NCBI RefSeq assembly: GCF_000738675.1
Contig: NZ_JPUX01000001.1
Location: 4,216,001-4,280,000 of the forward strand
Reading direction: 5' to 3'
Length of the DNA: 64,000 nt
From: Serratia nematodiphila DZ0503SBS1
GTDB taxonomy: Bacteria > Pseudomonadota > Gammaproteobacteria > Enterobacterales > Enterobacteriaceae
The notes below the pieces were generated by a model that was not told the origin of the DNA, made no database searches, and worked only from the letters and a program-made list of their open reading frames with translations. A program made the position numbers and the translations under genes. How positions within the stretch are numbered: the stretch's first letter is position 1; each line of letters starts with the position of its first letter. Positions 9,001-17,003 of the stretch are shown here, piece by piece.

Positions 9001-9132
9001 GGTAGAGTTTTCCAGCAGCGGGTATTGGCGGATCGGCAGTTTGCTGAGCGCCAGCGCGCCGAACAGCAGAATCAAGGTGCTGACCACCAGCGCCAGCACC
9101 GGCCGGCGCACGAACAGATCGGTAAATGTCAT
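6052..9132 (-). CDS. RND efflux permease, HAE1 family (MexI-like)
   Basis: 1026 residues, full length for an AcrB/MexB-type proton-driven drug pump of the inner membrane. It begins MTFTDLFVRRPVLALVVSTL (TM1), has two large periplasmic loops, and carries the TM4 motif LVVDDAIVVVENVHRHIEEG (near residue 400) with the paired Asp residues of proton relay. The C-terminal half repeats the topology. It is the last gene of a DoxX-MFP-RND operon, 10 bases after the adaptor gene. No outer-membrane factor gene follows, so it probably uses a TolC-type channel encoded elsewhere. Operon content and the SoxR-type promoter resemble mexGHI of Pseudomonas. Substrates are unknown. Confidence 0.93.
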   Translation of the reverse strand: MTFTDLFVRRPVLALVVSTLILLFGALALSKLPIRQYPLLENSTITISTDYPGASSELMQGFVTQPIAQAVSSVEGVDYLSSSSVQGRSVVTVRMALNRDSTQALTEVMAKVNQVRYKLPEQAYDPVIERSAGEATAVAYVGFSSKTLSTPALSEYLTRVVEPMFTTIDGVAKVEVFGGQKMAMRLWLDSDRLAGRGLTAADVADAVRRNNYQAAPGKVKGQYVVANVRVNTDLTSVEEFRNLVVRNDGNGLVRLKDVGTVELGAAATETSALMDGEPAVFLGVFPTPTGNPLVIVDGIRHLMPAIDKMQPPGVKMALAFETARFIQASIDEVVHTLLEALAIVVAVIYLCLGSLRTVLIPVVTIPLSILGAAGLMLAFGFSVNLLTLLAMVLAIGLVVDDAIVVVENVHRHIEEGKTPLAAAMIGAREVAGPVIAMTLTLAAVYAPIGLMGGLTGALFREFALTLAGAVVVSGVVALTLSPVMSSLLLPAKQSEGRVAHAAEWFFGGLTRRYARALDFSLHHRWLTGTLALLVMISLPLLYLMPQRELAPTEDQAIVLTAIKAPQQANLNYVERFAYKLDEVYNRMPETESRWIINGSDGTASGIGGINLTLWQARQRSASAVQADLQRAVNDVEGTSIFAFQLPALPGSTGGLPVQMVLRTPQDYPQLYRTLEEVKQNARNSGLFMVVDSDLDYNNPLAEVHIDRAKANSLGIRMSDIGESLAVLVGENYLNRFGMDGRAYDVIPQSLREQRLTPQALARQYVRAQDNTLVPLSTVVSVAVKVEPNKLTQFNQQNAATLQAIPAPGVSMGEAVAFLERQANALPAEFSHDWQGDSRQYTQEGSALAFAFLAALVIIYLVLAAQYESLKDPLIILITVPLSICGALLPLALGYATMNIYTQVGLVTLIGLISKHGILMVEFANELQMHQGLTRRAAILQAAQIRLRPVLMTTGAMVFGLIPLLFASGAGAASRFGLGLVIVSGMLVGTLFTLFVLPTVYTLLARDHAVASPRQRELAAAQKALTE

Positions 9133-9142
9133 CGGTCTCTCC

Positions 9143-10228
9143 TCAGGAACCGGCCTGGGCGGCGTTCAGAGCATCCTGCGCTACCGGCTCGGCCGCCATG
9201 CCGTCGCTCAGCTTGAGCTGGCCCGAAGTCACCACCCGGTCGCCTTCCTGCAGGCCGTTGACGATCTCGACACGCCCGTCGTTGCGCTCACCTACGGTGA
9301 CTGAGACGCGCTTGACCGTCATGCCCTTTTCACCCTGCTGGGCCAGAAACACGGTATCGCCGTACGCCGTATAGGTCAGCGCCGTTTCCGGCACCGTCAG
9401 CACCGCCACGCGCTGCTGCTGCGTGACGCGAATGCCCGCGTACATGCCGGCTTTCAGCAATCCTTGACGGTTGGCCAACGTCGCCTGCACCTGCACGGTG
9501 CGAGATTTGCCGATCATCGGATCGATAGCGGTAATGGCGGCGGGGAAAGCGCGCTCGGGATAGGCGCCGACCTGCACCGACACCGCCTGCCCCAACGCCA
9601 GTCCGGCGCTGCTTTGTTCGTCCAGCGAGAAGTTGACGCGCAGCGTATCGGCGTCCACCAGATTGGCCACCGCCTCGGCGGCGTTGAGGTATTGCCCTTC
9701 ATGCACGCGACGAATGCCGATGACGCCGGAGAACGGCGCGCGGATCGCCTTTTGCGCGATTTTGGCCTGCGTTTCCTGCACCGCCCCGAACGCCATATCC
9801 CGTTCGGCCAGCGCATCGTCCAACTGCTGCCGCGCGGTGGCGTTGAGGTTCATCAGCTTGCGCATGCGCGCCAGCAGCAGATCGGCATTGCGCAGTTGCG
9901 CCTGCAGGCGCACCAGCTCAGCCTGCTCGACCGCATCGTTGAGCTGCACCAGCAGTTGCCCCTGCCGTACCGTTTGGCCGGATTCGAACAGGATGCGCGT
10001 AATGCGGCCGCTGGTCTCTGCCGCCACTTCCACCTGACTGGCCGCCTCCAGCTCGCCTACGCCGGCGTAACTGCGCGCCGCCTGTTCACGCAGGGCAGGC
10101 GCCAGCGCCACTTTCACCGGCGGATAGGCCGGCGCGCCTTCGCTTTGCCGTGCGGTGGATCGCATCGCTACCGCAGCGACGGCGAGCGCCGCCAGCAGCG
10201 CGGCAATAATGAGATATCGTTTCATCAT
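9143..10228 (-). CDS. RND efflux periplasmic adaptor (membrane fusion protein, MexH-like)
   Basis: 361 residues. Residues about 5-23 form an N-terminal membrane anchor without a lipobox cysteine. Then come the first half of the lipoyl domain (VAAETSGRITRILFESGQTV), a helical hairpin (about 95-165), the second lipoyl half (IRAPFSGVIGIRRVHEGQYL) and the beta-barrel and membrane-proximal domains. It bridges the inner-membrane RND pump and an outer-membrane channel. Its ATG overlaps the doxX stop by 4 bases (ATGA), which suggests translational coupling. Confidence 0.92.
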   Translation of the reverse strand: MMKRYLIIAALLAALAVAAVAMRSTARQSEGAPAYPPVKVALAPALREQAARSYAGVGELEAASQVEVAAETSGRITRILFESGQTVRQGQLLVQLNDAVEQAELVRLQAQLRNADLLLARMRKLMNLNATARQQLDDALAERDMAFGAVQETQAKIAQKAIRAPFSGVIGIRRVHEGQYLNAAEAVANLVDADTLRVNFSLDEQSSAGLALGQAVSVQVGAYPERAFPAAITAIDPMIGKSRTVQVQATLANRQGLLKAGMYAGIRVTQQQRVAVLTVPETALTYTAYGDTVFLAQQGEKGMTVKRVSVTVGERNDGRVEIVNGLQEGDRVVTSGQLKLSDGMAAEPVAQDALNAAQAGS

Positions 10229-10653
10229 GCAGCCTCACGCGTGTTGGCCAGCCGTTGACGCAAACGGCTGGCGATGGCCGTCACCCACAGCCCGCCGATC
10301 ACCGTGATGTGTTCCAGCGCGAAGTAGAGGGAGATCTGCATGTTGGGAGCGGACATATTCCAGAAGGTGTGTACGATCGCGATAGTCAGGATCAGGAACG
10401 CCGACAGCATACCGGCGCCCAGCCACACCCAGCGGTTCAGCAAGATCAATACCGAACCTGTCAGCAGCACCGACGCCGACGCCAGGTTGAACAGCCAGGC
10501 CGGATGCAAACCGGCGGCGCGCATCTCCGCCAGGCTCCCTTCGATGTCGAACAGCTTGGCGAGCCCCGACGAGATGAAAATCACCATCAAGCACAGACGT
10601 GCGAGCAGCCAAAGCCAATAACTGTCCAGAGCGGTGTTGATAAAGCGTTGCAT
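10225..10653 (-). CDS. DoxX-family membrane protein (MexG-like)
   Basis: 142 residues with four predicted membrane helices (about 13-30, 52-70, 76-95 and 110-130), the DoxX layout. It is the first gene of the operon with the RND adaptor and pump. In Pseudomonas mexGHI-opmD the first gene also encodes a small DoxX-like protein, so the same position here supports a functional unit. The start has AGGAAG about 9 bases upstream. The biochemical role of this subunit is not established by the sequence. Confidence 0.85.
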   Translation of the reverse strand: MQRFINTALDSYWLWLLARLCLMVIFISSGLAKLFDIEGSLAEMRAAGLHPAWLFNLASASVLLTGSVLILLNRWVWLGAGMLSAFLILTIAIVHTFWNMSAPNMQISLYFALEHITVIGGLWVTAIASRLRQRLANTREAA

Positions 10654-10750
10654 AACGGTTTCTTCCTGATTTTACAGCCGAGCCATCCTTCTCCCCGATA
10701 AGACGGGGGCAGGTCTTGAGAGATGCCGGTTGCCAAGCCCGGCAGGCTGA

Positions 10751-10781
10751 ACTATAAAACCTCAGGTTAACTTGAGGTCAA
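10751..10781 (-). promoter_or_regulatory. SoxR operator within a 19-bp-spaced promoter of the efflux operon
   Basis: CCTCAGGTTAACTTGAGG (10760-10777) differs at one base from the E. coli soxS SoxR site, CCTCAAGTTAACTTGAGG. Read on the minus strand, it sits between a -35 TTGACC (10781-10776) and a -10 TATAGT (10756-10751) with a 19-base spacer. That over-long spacer is the hallmark of SoxR/MerR-activated promoters. The promoter points at doxX, so oxidised SoxR should switch on the pump operon. Confidence 0.92.
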
Positions 10782-10797
10782 GTTGAGGAAAGATAAA

Positions 10798-11268
10798 ATG
10801 GCAAGAAATGAACCGATTGACGCCAATCGGCTATTGACCGTCGGGGAAGTGGTGAAACGCAGCGGCGTGGCGGTATCCGCACTGCACTTCTACGAGAGTA
10901 AAGGGTTGATTCAGGCGACGCGCAACGCCGGCAATCAGCGGCGTTATCCGTCTGTGGTATTACGCTATATCGCGGTGATCAAGATCGCGCAGCGCGCGGG
11001 CCTTCCGCTGGAAGAAATCCGCGCCGCACTAAGCCGCTTCCCCATCGGCAGCAAGCTGACCTCAGAACAATGGGGAGTGCTGTCCTCCGCCTGGCGCAAA
11101 ACGCTGGATGAGCGTATTCAACGGCTAACGGTGCTGCGCGACCATCTCGACAGCTGCATCGGCTGCGGCTGCCTGTCGCTCACCGACTGCCCGCTGCGCA
11201 ACCCGAACGATATATTGGGCCGGCAAGGGGCCGGCGCGCATATTTTCGAACACCCGGATGGGCAATGA
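10798..11268 (+). CDS. soxR: Redox-sensitive transcriptional activator SoxR
   Basis: 156 residues. MerR-type DNA-binding head (about 12-80, with [15 protein letters not shown]), dimerisation helix, and the [2Fe-2S] ligands Cys120, Cys123, Cys125 and Cys131 in [12 protein letters not shown], the exact SoxR spacing. The frame is open to a TTG at 10783, but the ATG at 10798 follows GAGGAA at 10785-10790 and matches the family N-terminus. It is divergent from the efflux operon, and the operator lies in the 144-base gap. No soxS gene is next to it, unlike E. coli. Redox-cycling compounds oxidise the cluster and activate the target promoter. Confidence 0.97.
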   Translation: MARNEPIDANRLLTVGEVVKRSGVAVSALHFYESKGLIQATRNAGNQRRYPSVVLRYIAVIKIAQRAGLPLEEIRAALSRFPIGSKLTSEQWGVLSSAWRKTLDERIQRLTVLRDHLDSCIGCGCLSLTDCPLRNPNDILGRQGAGAHIFEHPDGQ

Positions 11269-11275
11269 TAAGCGG

Positions 11276-12205
11276 CTAGGCAACCGGCATCATGGAAAGG
11301 CGGCGATTGGCTTCGGCGAATACCGCGACGCTGTGATCGATAAATGCCCGCACCGGCGGCAACAGGCCTTTGCCGCTGGTGAACACCAGGTGAACAATGC
11401 TGTTCGGCGCACGCCACTGCGGCAGCAGGCGCAGCAGTTGACCCGTCCGCAATTCGTTGGCACACAAATGGATCGGCAAAAACGCTACGCCGATCCCGGC
11501 AATCGCCGCACTATGCAACGTACTGTAATCCCCGCAACACATCCGGGGTACATGTACGAACGTACGTTGATTGCCTGCATTGTCCTCGAATTCCCAGCGA
11601 TCGCGATCCAGCCATTCTCCCATCGACAACGTCGGCAAACTGGCCAGCTGTTCGAACGACTGCGGCAAGCCGCCGGCTTTCTCCACCAGCTGCGCGCCGG
11701 CGACCAAAATGCGTTGCCGCACGCCAAGATCGCGTTTAATCAATGATTGATCCTGGTCGAAATGGCTCGTAATGCGAAACGCCACATCGATCTTTTCATT
11801 GATCAGATCCACATGGCGCTCATGGATCAACAGTTGCACGCGCACGTCCGGATAACGCGCCATAAAATCCAACAGCAGATGGGAATTATAATACTGCATC
11901 AAACCGGGCGGTGAACTGATGCGCAGGCAGCCGCTCACTTCGGCACGCGCACGGGCGACAATGGCATCGGCCGCCTCCAATCGCTCGATAATCGCCTCAC
12001 ACTGCCGATACACATCGCGGCCAATATCCGTGACGCGGAAACTGCGCGTCGAACGCTCGATTAACCGCGCACCGTAACTCGCCTCCAGACGAGCCACGCG
12101 TTTGCTGAGTTTGGATTTGGCCTCGCCGCTCGCCCGCTCCGCGGCGGCGAAACCGCCATGTCTCACCACCAAAGCAAACAGTTGAAGATCGTTCAAATCC
12201 TGCAT
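11276..12205 (-). CDS. LysR-family transcriptional regulator
   Basis: 309 residues. The N-terminal winged helix-turn-helix occupies about 3-62 (DLQLFALVVRHGGFAAAERA, SKLSKRVARLEASYGARLIE), and the effector-binding domain about 90-295. It ends 7 bases from the convergent soxR stop and starts divergently from the DUF1471 gene (150 bases between starts), which makes that gene a possible target. The effector cannot be read from the sequence. Confidence 0.87.
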   Translation of the reverse strand: MQDLNDLQLFALVVRHGGFAAAERASGEAKSKLSKRVARLEASYGARLIERSTRSFRVTDIGRDVYRQCEAIIERLEAADAIVARARAEVSGCLRISSPPGLMQYYNSHLLLDFMARYPDVRVQLLIHERHVDLINEKIDVAFRITSHFDQDQSLIKRDLGVRQRILVAGAQLVEKAGGLPQSFEQLASLPTLSMGEWLDRDRWEFEDNAGNQRTFVHVPRMCCGDYSTLHSAAIAGIGVAFLPIHLCANELRTGQLLRLLPQWRAPNSIVHLVFTSGKGLLPPVRAFIDHSVAVFAEANRRLSMMPVA

Positions 12206-12355
12206 GCCCCCTCCTTATCGTTTCCAGTTTGGAAACGATGCATTACGCTTTCAGGCACTACCGCGCCGGCACCCCGCTGCTTATCCTTTAGCATAACGAA
12301 ACAAAAAGATTCAACCATAGCAAAGAACAAGCATATTGCGATTGAGGAGAACATC

Positions 12356-12616
12356 ATGAAGAACGTCATGTTTAAAACGATGCTGCTGGGCGCTTTTGTC
12401 TTTTCAGGCGCAACAATCGCGGCAACGCAAATCAATAGTCAACAGGCGGACGCCCTGACGCCGCGCCAAGTGATTACCGTTAGCGGTGCCGCGAATCTGA
12501 GCGATGCGGAAAAGATGTTGGCAGACAAAACCGACAAGACCGGTGCCCGTTACTACAAAATCATCGCGATCGTAGGCAATAACAAGCTGCACGCCAACGC
12601 AATGACTTATCAATAA
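12356..12616 (+). CDS. YhcN/BhsA-family small periplasmic protein (DUF1471)
   Basis: 86 residues. Signal peptide of about 22 residues (KTMLLGAFVFSGATIAA), then a compact alpha/beta domain with the DUF1471 pattern ...LSDAEKMLADKTDKTGARYYKIIAI... near the C-terminus. Family members are stress-induced periplasmic or outer-membrane proteins affecting biofilm and acid or oxidant resistance; the exact role here is unknown. The ATG at 12356 follows GAGGAG at 12343-12348. An open frame extends upstream but overlaps the LysR start and lacks a signal peptide, so it is rejected. A strong terminator follows. Confidence 0.87.
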   Translation: MKNVMFKTMLLGAFVFSGATIAATQINSQQADALTPRQVITVSGAANLSDAEKMLADKTDKTGARYYKIIAIVGNNKLHANAMTYQ

Positions 12617-12622
12617 CCCTCT

Positions 12623-12649
12623 CCGGCAGCGGCAGCTGCCGGTTTTTTT
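12623..12649 (+). terminator. Rho-independent terminator after the DUF1471 gene
   Basis: CCGGCAG (12623-12629) pairs with CTGCCGG (12636-12642) around a 6-base loop, followed by seven T residues. It lies 6 bases after the stop codon. Confidence 0.88.
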
Positions 12650-12662
12650 GCCTCCCCATTCA

Positions 12663-13733
12663 TCAGGGATAAATAATGTTCAACGTGGCCGAGTTGTTGA
12701 GTTCCCCCTGCGTGACGCCATCGCGCTGATAAGGGTAATAATAAGCGCCCATGCCGATGATGAAATGACTGTTCAGGCTGCCGCCGGCGGCGACATGAAA
12801 CAGCGAGGTGGCGCTGCCGCGATCGACGTTGGAAGGCGACAATACCACCGGCGAGCTCGGCATGTCGCGCTTGACCAGGCGCAGCCCCACCCCTTGCGCA
12901 CCACCCGCATTGGCATTGGTCAACACGCTGGCGTCGGAGGCCAGCAGGTTATTGCTGGACAGGAACATCTCAACGGCGCGATCGGCGATGCCTTCCTGCT
13001 GCATGTTCTGGCAGCTGATGTTCAGCGAGAACGGCGTGTAGCCGGGTTGATTGTTATTCAGCACCTGCGCCACGCCCATTTTGGGCAACCTGACCGTCAG
13101 GCCGGCATTGTCGAAACGACAGGTGGTGGTTTTGGGCGCGTATTTGATGTTCATCGGCTGGCCGTACATATCGCGTTCGTCATAAGGCCAGTTGCCGGTC
13201 AGGAGCCAACTGAGTATTTTCCCGACTTGCTGCAACAGCCAAATCGGCAATTCCCATATCTTTATGCCGGTAATGTCCGAGACCATCAGCGCGTCATCCA
13301 GCATCAGCGTATCCCCCGGCACCACACGACCATTTTTGGGCTTCGATTCTAACGAGTAGCGCACGGTCATCGGCGTATTTAACTCGGCGGCGGAATGTTC
13401 GCCGCGCTTTGACAGTTCACGATCGCCAATCTTATTGACGATTTGCGCGCGTATCCACTGCGTGCCGTTGTTAAAACCAAAAATAGCCGCATTCTTATTA
13501 TCGGGCGACAGCTTGAGCGTATAGGTAAATTGGCTCGTTGAAGAACCGCAGTCGAAAGTGCCGACATATTGGGTGCTGTATTGCTCCTCCCACACCGGGG
13601 TGTTGGCATTCAGCTTATCGGAGAGATCGACATTCAAAGCCGGTGCAAATGAGATCCCTTTGCCAAAACAGGTGGCATAGCTATAGCCGCTGAACAGCCC
13701 GGACAGCAGCAGCAAAAAAATCAGCCTGATCAT
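12663..13733 (-). CDS. Fimbrial tip adhesin (FimH-like two-domain)
   Basis: 356 residues. Signal peptide about 1-20 (ending YSYA before TCFGKG). An N-terminal domain to about 210 would be the receptor-binding lectin part. The C-terminal pilin domain has a Cys pair (TTCRF and NISCQN) and ends SATLNIIYP, the donor-strand acceptor pattern. About twice the length of a pilin and last in the chaperone-usher operon, it is the tip adhesin. An unusual tryptophan-rich hydrophobic stretch (IWELPIWLLQQVGKILSWLL, about 160-180) lies in the lectin domain. The receptor is unknown. Confidence 0.85.
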   Translation of the reverse strand: MIRLIFLLLLSGLFSGYSYATCFGKGISFAPALNVDLSDKLNANTPVWEEQYSTQYVGTFDCGSSTSQFTYTLKLSPDNKNAAIFGFNNGTQWIRAQIVNKIGDRELSKRGEHSAAELNTPMTVRYSLESKPKNGRVVPGDTLMLDDALMVSDITGIKIWELPIWLLQQVGKILSWLLTGNWPYDERDMYGQPMNIKYAPKTTTCRFDNAGLTVRLPKMGVAQVLNNNQPGYTPFSLNISCQNMQQEGIADRAVEMFLSSNNLLASDASVLTNANAGGAQGVGLRLVKRDMPSSPVVLSPSNVDRGSATSLFHVAAGGSLNSHFIIGMGAYYYPYQRDGVTQGELNNSATLNIIYP

Positions 13734-13751
13734 AGGTTCGGTTATCCTGTA

Positions 13752-16244
13752 TTAGCGGCAAACGCCGGGCGACGCATCCAGCGCCAGAGTTGGTTTAGCG
13801 ATGTGGCAACTGCCGTCGCGCAATTGCACCGTCAACGCCGTTGGCGGCTGTTCGGCGCGCAGGTACAACACGCTGGCCTGGCCGACAAAACCTACCGACC
13901 GATCGTTTTCATCCATCACTTCGGCGCCGAACGGCAGCGGCGCACCATCGGCGCGCTGCGCCCGCAGCTGGAATGGCCGACGTTGATCGGTCTCGAATTT
14001 CAGGTAGCTGACCGCGCCGTAGTAAGGCACATGGTTGGCGACGTTGCCGCTGATTTCCGCCCCGCTGCTGTGGCCGGTATCCGATAGCGTGACCGAGTTT
14101 TGCCGGTACGGCGTGGCATAAGGCACCAGCGCCAAACCCTGCGCATTGGTCACGATGCTTTCGTCGCCGTTGACCATCAGCCCTTCGGCCTGCGGCGCCT
14201 CGACCACCGTCATGGTGTTGCCGATCTCGTTCGACGCCAGCAGATGCCAGGGGATCGCCACCAGGCTGCCGCGCGCGCTGAGGCCGCTCTGACGATAATC
14301 GTTGCCTTCGCTGTAGGAGACGCCCAGCGTCGAGGCGCGAGCGCGATAGGCCGCATTGACGCTGGCCATATTGTCACCGCCGCTGCGATTGCTGCCGCTC
14401 AGCGAGTAGCTCAGGCGGTTGGACTCCAGCGCATTGCCGCTCAGGCTGACCGTGCTTTGCTGATAGTGGGAGTCTGTCGCAGACAGGCCGGTGCTGAGGT
14501 AGGCGTTGTTATCGAACACCGACAGCGGCAGGCTGAACGACAGGTAATAGCGCGTCTCTTCCTCATGCTGGCTGTTGCGCACCCGGCTGGCTGAAACGGA
14601 GTAGCTGACGCGCCCCAGATTGTTGGAGTACCCCAGCTGGTATTCGTGGCTTTTCGCATTGGCCGTCCAGTAATCACGCTGGGAGCCGGAGAAGAACAGC
14701 GTGCCCCACCCTTCGTTAAGACGCTGGTTCAGGTTGAGCGTAAAGGTATTTTTCGGCCGAGCCGAACGCAGCGCATCCCAGGTGTTCATATCCAGTTCGG
14801 ACACGCCCTCCTCGTCGCGCCAGCGATCAAACTGACGCTCCAGCTGGCGATAGCCGTCATTGGAGTAAATGGCGTCGGTAAAGCTGTAGTAACCGCGGGT
14901 GGAGTAGCGATAGGCAGCCAGCGTGAAGTTGGTCGCGGTGACATCGAGAAATTTACTGTAGGCGATACGGAAGCTCTGCCCGCTTTCACGGCGGTTTTTC
15001 AGGCGAGTATCGGCATGCGTCAGATCAATGGACACCGCCCCTATCGGCAGGTTCCAGCCGCTGCCGAGCAGCCAGGCCTGATAGTCGTCGCTCAAAATGC
15101 TGCCGGCATACCCCGTTACCAGATTGTTGAAACCGTACTGCAGGGTGCCCTGTACAAAGCCGGGTTCATAATCGGTATTGCTTTCGTTTACCTTGCCGGC
15201 CAGTACACTGTATTGGCTGACACCCTGTTTCAACATGTTGGGTACGGCTGAAAACGGCACGCTGAACGACTGCTCGCGCCCGTCAGCCTCTTTGACCGTC
15301 ACCCACAGATCGCCCGCCGAACCGGTCGGCTGAATGCTGTCGAGGGTAAAGGCGCCCGGCGGCACGTTTTCCTGGTAGATCACGTTGCCGTTCTGCACCA
15401 CTTTCACCAGGGCGTTGGATTGCGCCACGCCACGCACAATCGGTGAAAAACCCTGCTGCGAGTTGGGCCGCATGCTGATATCCGACGCCAGCGCCACCCC
15501 GCGAATGCGTACCGAGTCAAACAGCTCCCCCGGCGAATAAAAATCACCGGCGGTCAGGTTGGATTTGATGTCGGCGAACCCGCGCTGCAGATAACGCGTG
15601 TTGTTCTGCCACTGGCTCCCCCGCCCGCTGCCGTGGCGAAAGCTGCTGCTGTCGCGAAATTGCCAGCCGGCCAGATTGATCCCGGACTCCAGCCCGGTAT
15701 AAAAATCGTCATTGTTGCTGCGATTGCCTTCGCCGCGCGCCTCGGCGTGGTAGTAGGTCGCGTTGTAGGCCAGCGTCAACGCGGAGATGCCACGATTCCA
15801 GAAAGCCGGATCCACGTACCCTGCTTCCGATCGGTTGACCCGCGCCTGCGGCACCGTCAACCGCAGGCTCAGCGCGCCAACGTCCATATCGAACCGCCCG
15901 CCCTGTACCAGCGCGGCGATCGACAGCGTCGTCTGGGGCGCCTGAGGTGTCGGCAATTGACTCAGATCGATGCCCAACCGCTGCGCATCCTGGTAGGCAA
16001 TTTGAATATCGTCGCGTTCCGTGCCAAACAGCAGCGCGTAGCGCCCTTTCCAGTCATGATTGACATACACATCGATCTCCTGCCGGCCGGCCGGCATGTC
16101 ATTGTTGAGGTAAAAACGCGAAAGATCGGAATCGCGCGATTCGCCGGCCAACAGCGAAGTATCGAACGTCACCGCCCAGGCCGCATCCGGCAACAAGAAT
16201 GAAGAGGCGGTCAGCAGCGAGAGGACTTTTTTATTCAGCTTCAT
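13752..16244 (-). CDS. Fimbrial outer-membrane usher (FimD/PapC family)
   Basis: 830 residues, normal for ushers. Signal peptide of about 24 residues (SLLTASSFLLPDAAWA). Then come the N-terminal chaperone-binding domain beginning FDTSLLAG, the central 24-strand pore with a plug domain (about 230-330), and C-terminal domains ending in a Cys pair (GSCHIAK, SPGVC). It receives chaperone-pilin complexes and threads the fimbria through the outer membrane. It lies between the chaperone (15 bases) and the adhesin (18 bases). Confidence 0.95.
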   Translation of the reverse strand: MKLNKKVLSLLTASSFLLPDAAWAVTFDTSLLAGESRDSDLSRFYLNNDMPAGRQEIDVYVNHDWKGRYALLFGTERDDIQIAYQDAQRLGIDLSQLPTPQAPQTTLSIAALVQGGRFDMDVGALSLRLTVPQARVNRSEAGYVDPAFWNRGISALTLAYNATYYHAEARGEGNRSNNDDFYTGLESGINLAGWQFRDSSSFRHGSGRGSQWQNNTRYLQRGFADIKSNLTAGDFYSPGELFDSVRIRGVALASDISMRPNSQQGFSPIVRGVAQSNALVKVVQNGNVIYQENVPPGAFTLDSIQPTGSAGDLWVTVKEADGREQSFSVPFSAVPNMLKQGVSQYSVLAGKVNESNTDYEPGFVQGTLQYGFNNLVTGYAGSILSDDYQAWLLGSGWNLPIGAVSIDLTHADTRLKNRRESGQSFRIAYSKFLDVTATNFTLAAYRYSTRGYYSFTDAIYSNDGYRQLERQFDRWRDEEGVSELDMNTWDALRSARPKNTFTLNLNQRLNEGWGTLFFSGSQRDYWTANAKSHEYQLGYSNNLGRVSYSVSASRVRNSQHEEETRYYLSFSLPLSVFDNNAYLSTGLSATDSHYQQSTVSLSGNALESNRLSYSLSGSNRSGGDNMASVNAAYRARASTLGVSYSEGNDYRQSGLSARGSLVAIPWHLLASNEIGNTMTVVEAPQAEGLMVNGDESIVTNAQGLALVPYATPYRQNSVTLSDTGHSSGAEISGNVANHVPYYGAVSYLKFETDQRRPFQLRAQRADGAPLPFGAEVMDENDRSVGFVGQASVLYLRAEQPPTALTVQLRDGSCHIAKPTLALDASPGVCR

Positions 16245-16259
16245 TGTTGTTCTTTCAGG

Positions 16260-16955
16260 TTAGTGTGCGGTGATGGCTTTAGACTTGTAAGCCCCCAGAT
16301 CGTCGATATACATCAGGTCATAACGCGCGTTTTTACTGACCGATCGTTTGCTGGCGGCAAACTGGGTGGAAAACGGCGCAACCATCAGCGAATCAACCAG
16401 CAGATGCTTGTCCTCACCCTGGCCGATATTCGCTACCGTGATGAAATACGGGCTGTTGTTGATGACGTTGAACCCCTTGCCATTGGCTTGCAGCGTCAGT
16501 TTTTCCAATGCGTTTTCTACGCCGCGGATTAAAGCCTGCGGGCGGTAGAACAGCTTGATGCGCGATTTGATCGCCAGTTGCAGCGTATTGGTACCCTGCA
16601 GGTTTTCCGGCGTCGGCGGGATATCCAGCACGTTGAGATAGAACACCGATTCACGATCCGCCGCCAACGCGGCGCCGACTTTCTGAATGCGCAGCTGCTG
16701 CCCGCTGTTGCCGTTCACTTTCACCACCGGTGGCGACAGCAAAAACGGTACGTTGGCGGTTTCCGGGGTGGAATTGATGTCGCCGTCGTCGATCCAGGCC
16801 TGAACCAATGAGGGATCGGCACCGTTATTCAGCAGTTGGACAATCACATCCTTGTTGTTTGCCGGGTAGATCACCCGCGTACCGTTAACCACCACATTGG
16901 CCTGCGCGCCAACGGCACCGAGCAACAGCGCCGCTATCATCATATATTTTTTCAT
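16260..16955 (-). CDS. Periplasmic fimbrial chaperone (FimC/PapD family)
   Basis: 231 residues. Signal peptide about 1-19 ending GAQA, then NVVVNGTRVIYPANNKDVIV, the typical G1 strand and TRVIYP motif. The two Ig-like domains are typical; the pilin-capping Arg and Lys are expected in TR (about 27) and IKSRIKLFYRP (about 130). It folds pilins by donor-strand complementation in the periplasm and hands them to the usher. A strong hairpin separates it from the major pilin gene. Confidence 0.94.
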   Translation of the reverse strand: MKKYMMIAALLLGAVGAQANVVVNGTRVIYPANNKDVIVQLLNNGADPSLVQAWIDDGDINSTPETANVPFLLSPPVVKVNGNSGQQLRIQKVGAALAADRESVFYLNVLDIPPTPENLQGTNTLQLAIKSRIKLFYRPQALIRGVENALEKLTLQANGKGFNVINNSPYFITVANIGQGEDKHLLVDSLMVAPFSTQFAASKRSVSKNARYDLMYIDDLGAYKSKAITAH

Positions 16956-16968
16956 CGTTCCCCCGGGT

Positions 16969-16993
16969 AGCCAGGCCCATCAAGGGCCTGGCT
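16969..16993 (-). promoter_or_regulatory. Intercistronic hairpin between pilin and chaperone genes
   Basis: AGCCAGGCCC (16969-16978) pairs perfectly with GGGCCTGGCT (16984-16993) around ATCAA. It lies between the pilin stop and the chaperone start. On the minus strand it is not followed by a T run, so it is more likely to stabilise or process the message, or to cause partial termination, than to end the operon. Such hairpins commonly give pilin mRNA an excess over the assembly genes. Confidence 0.7.
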
Positions 16994-17003
16994 TTCAGCG
17001 CGA

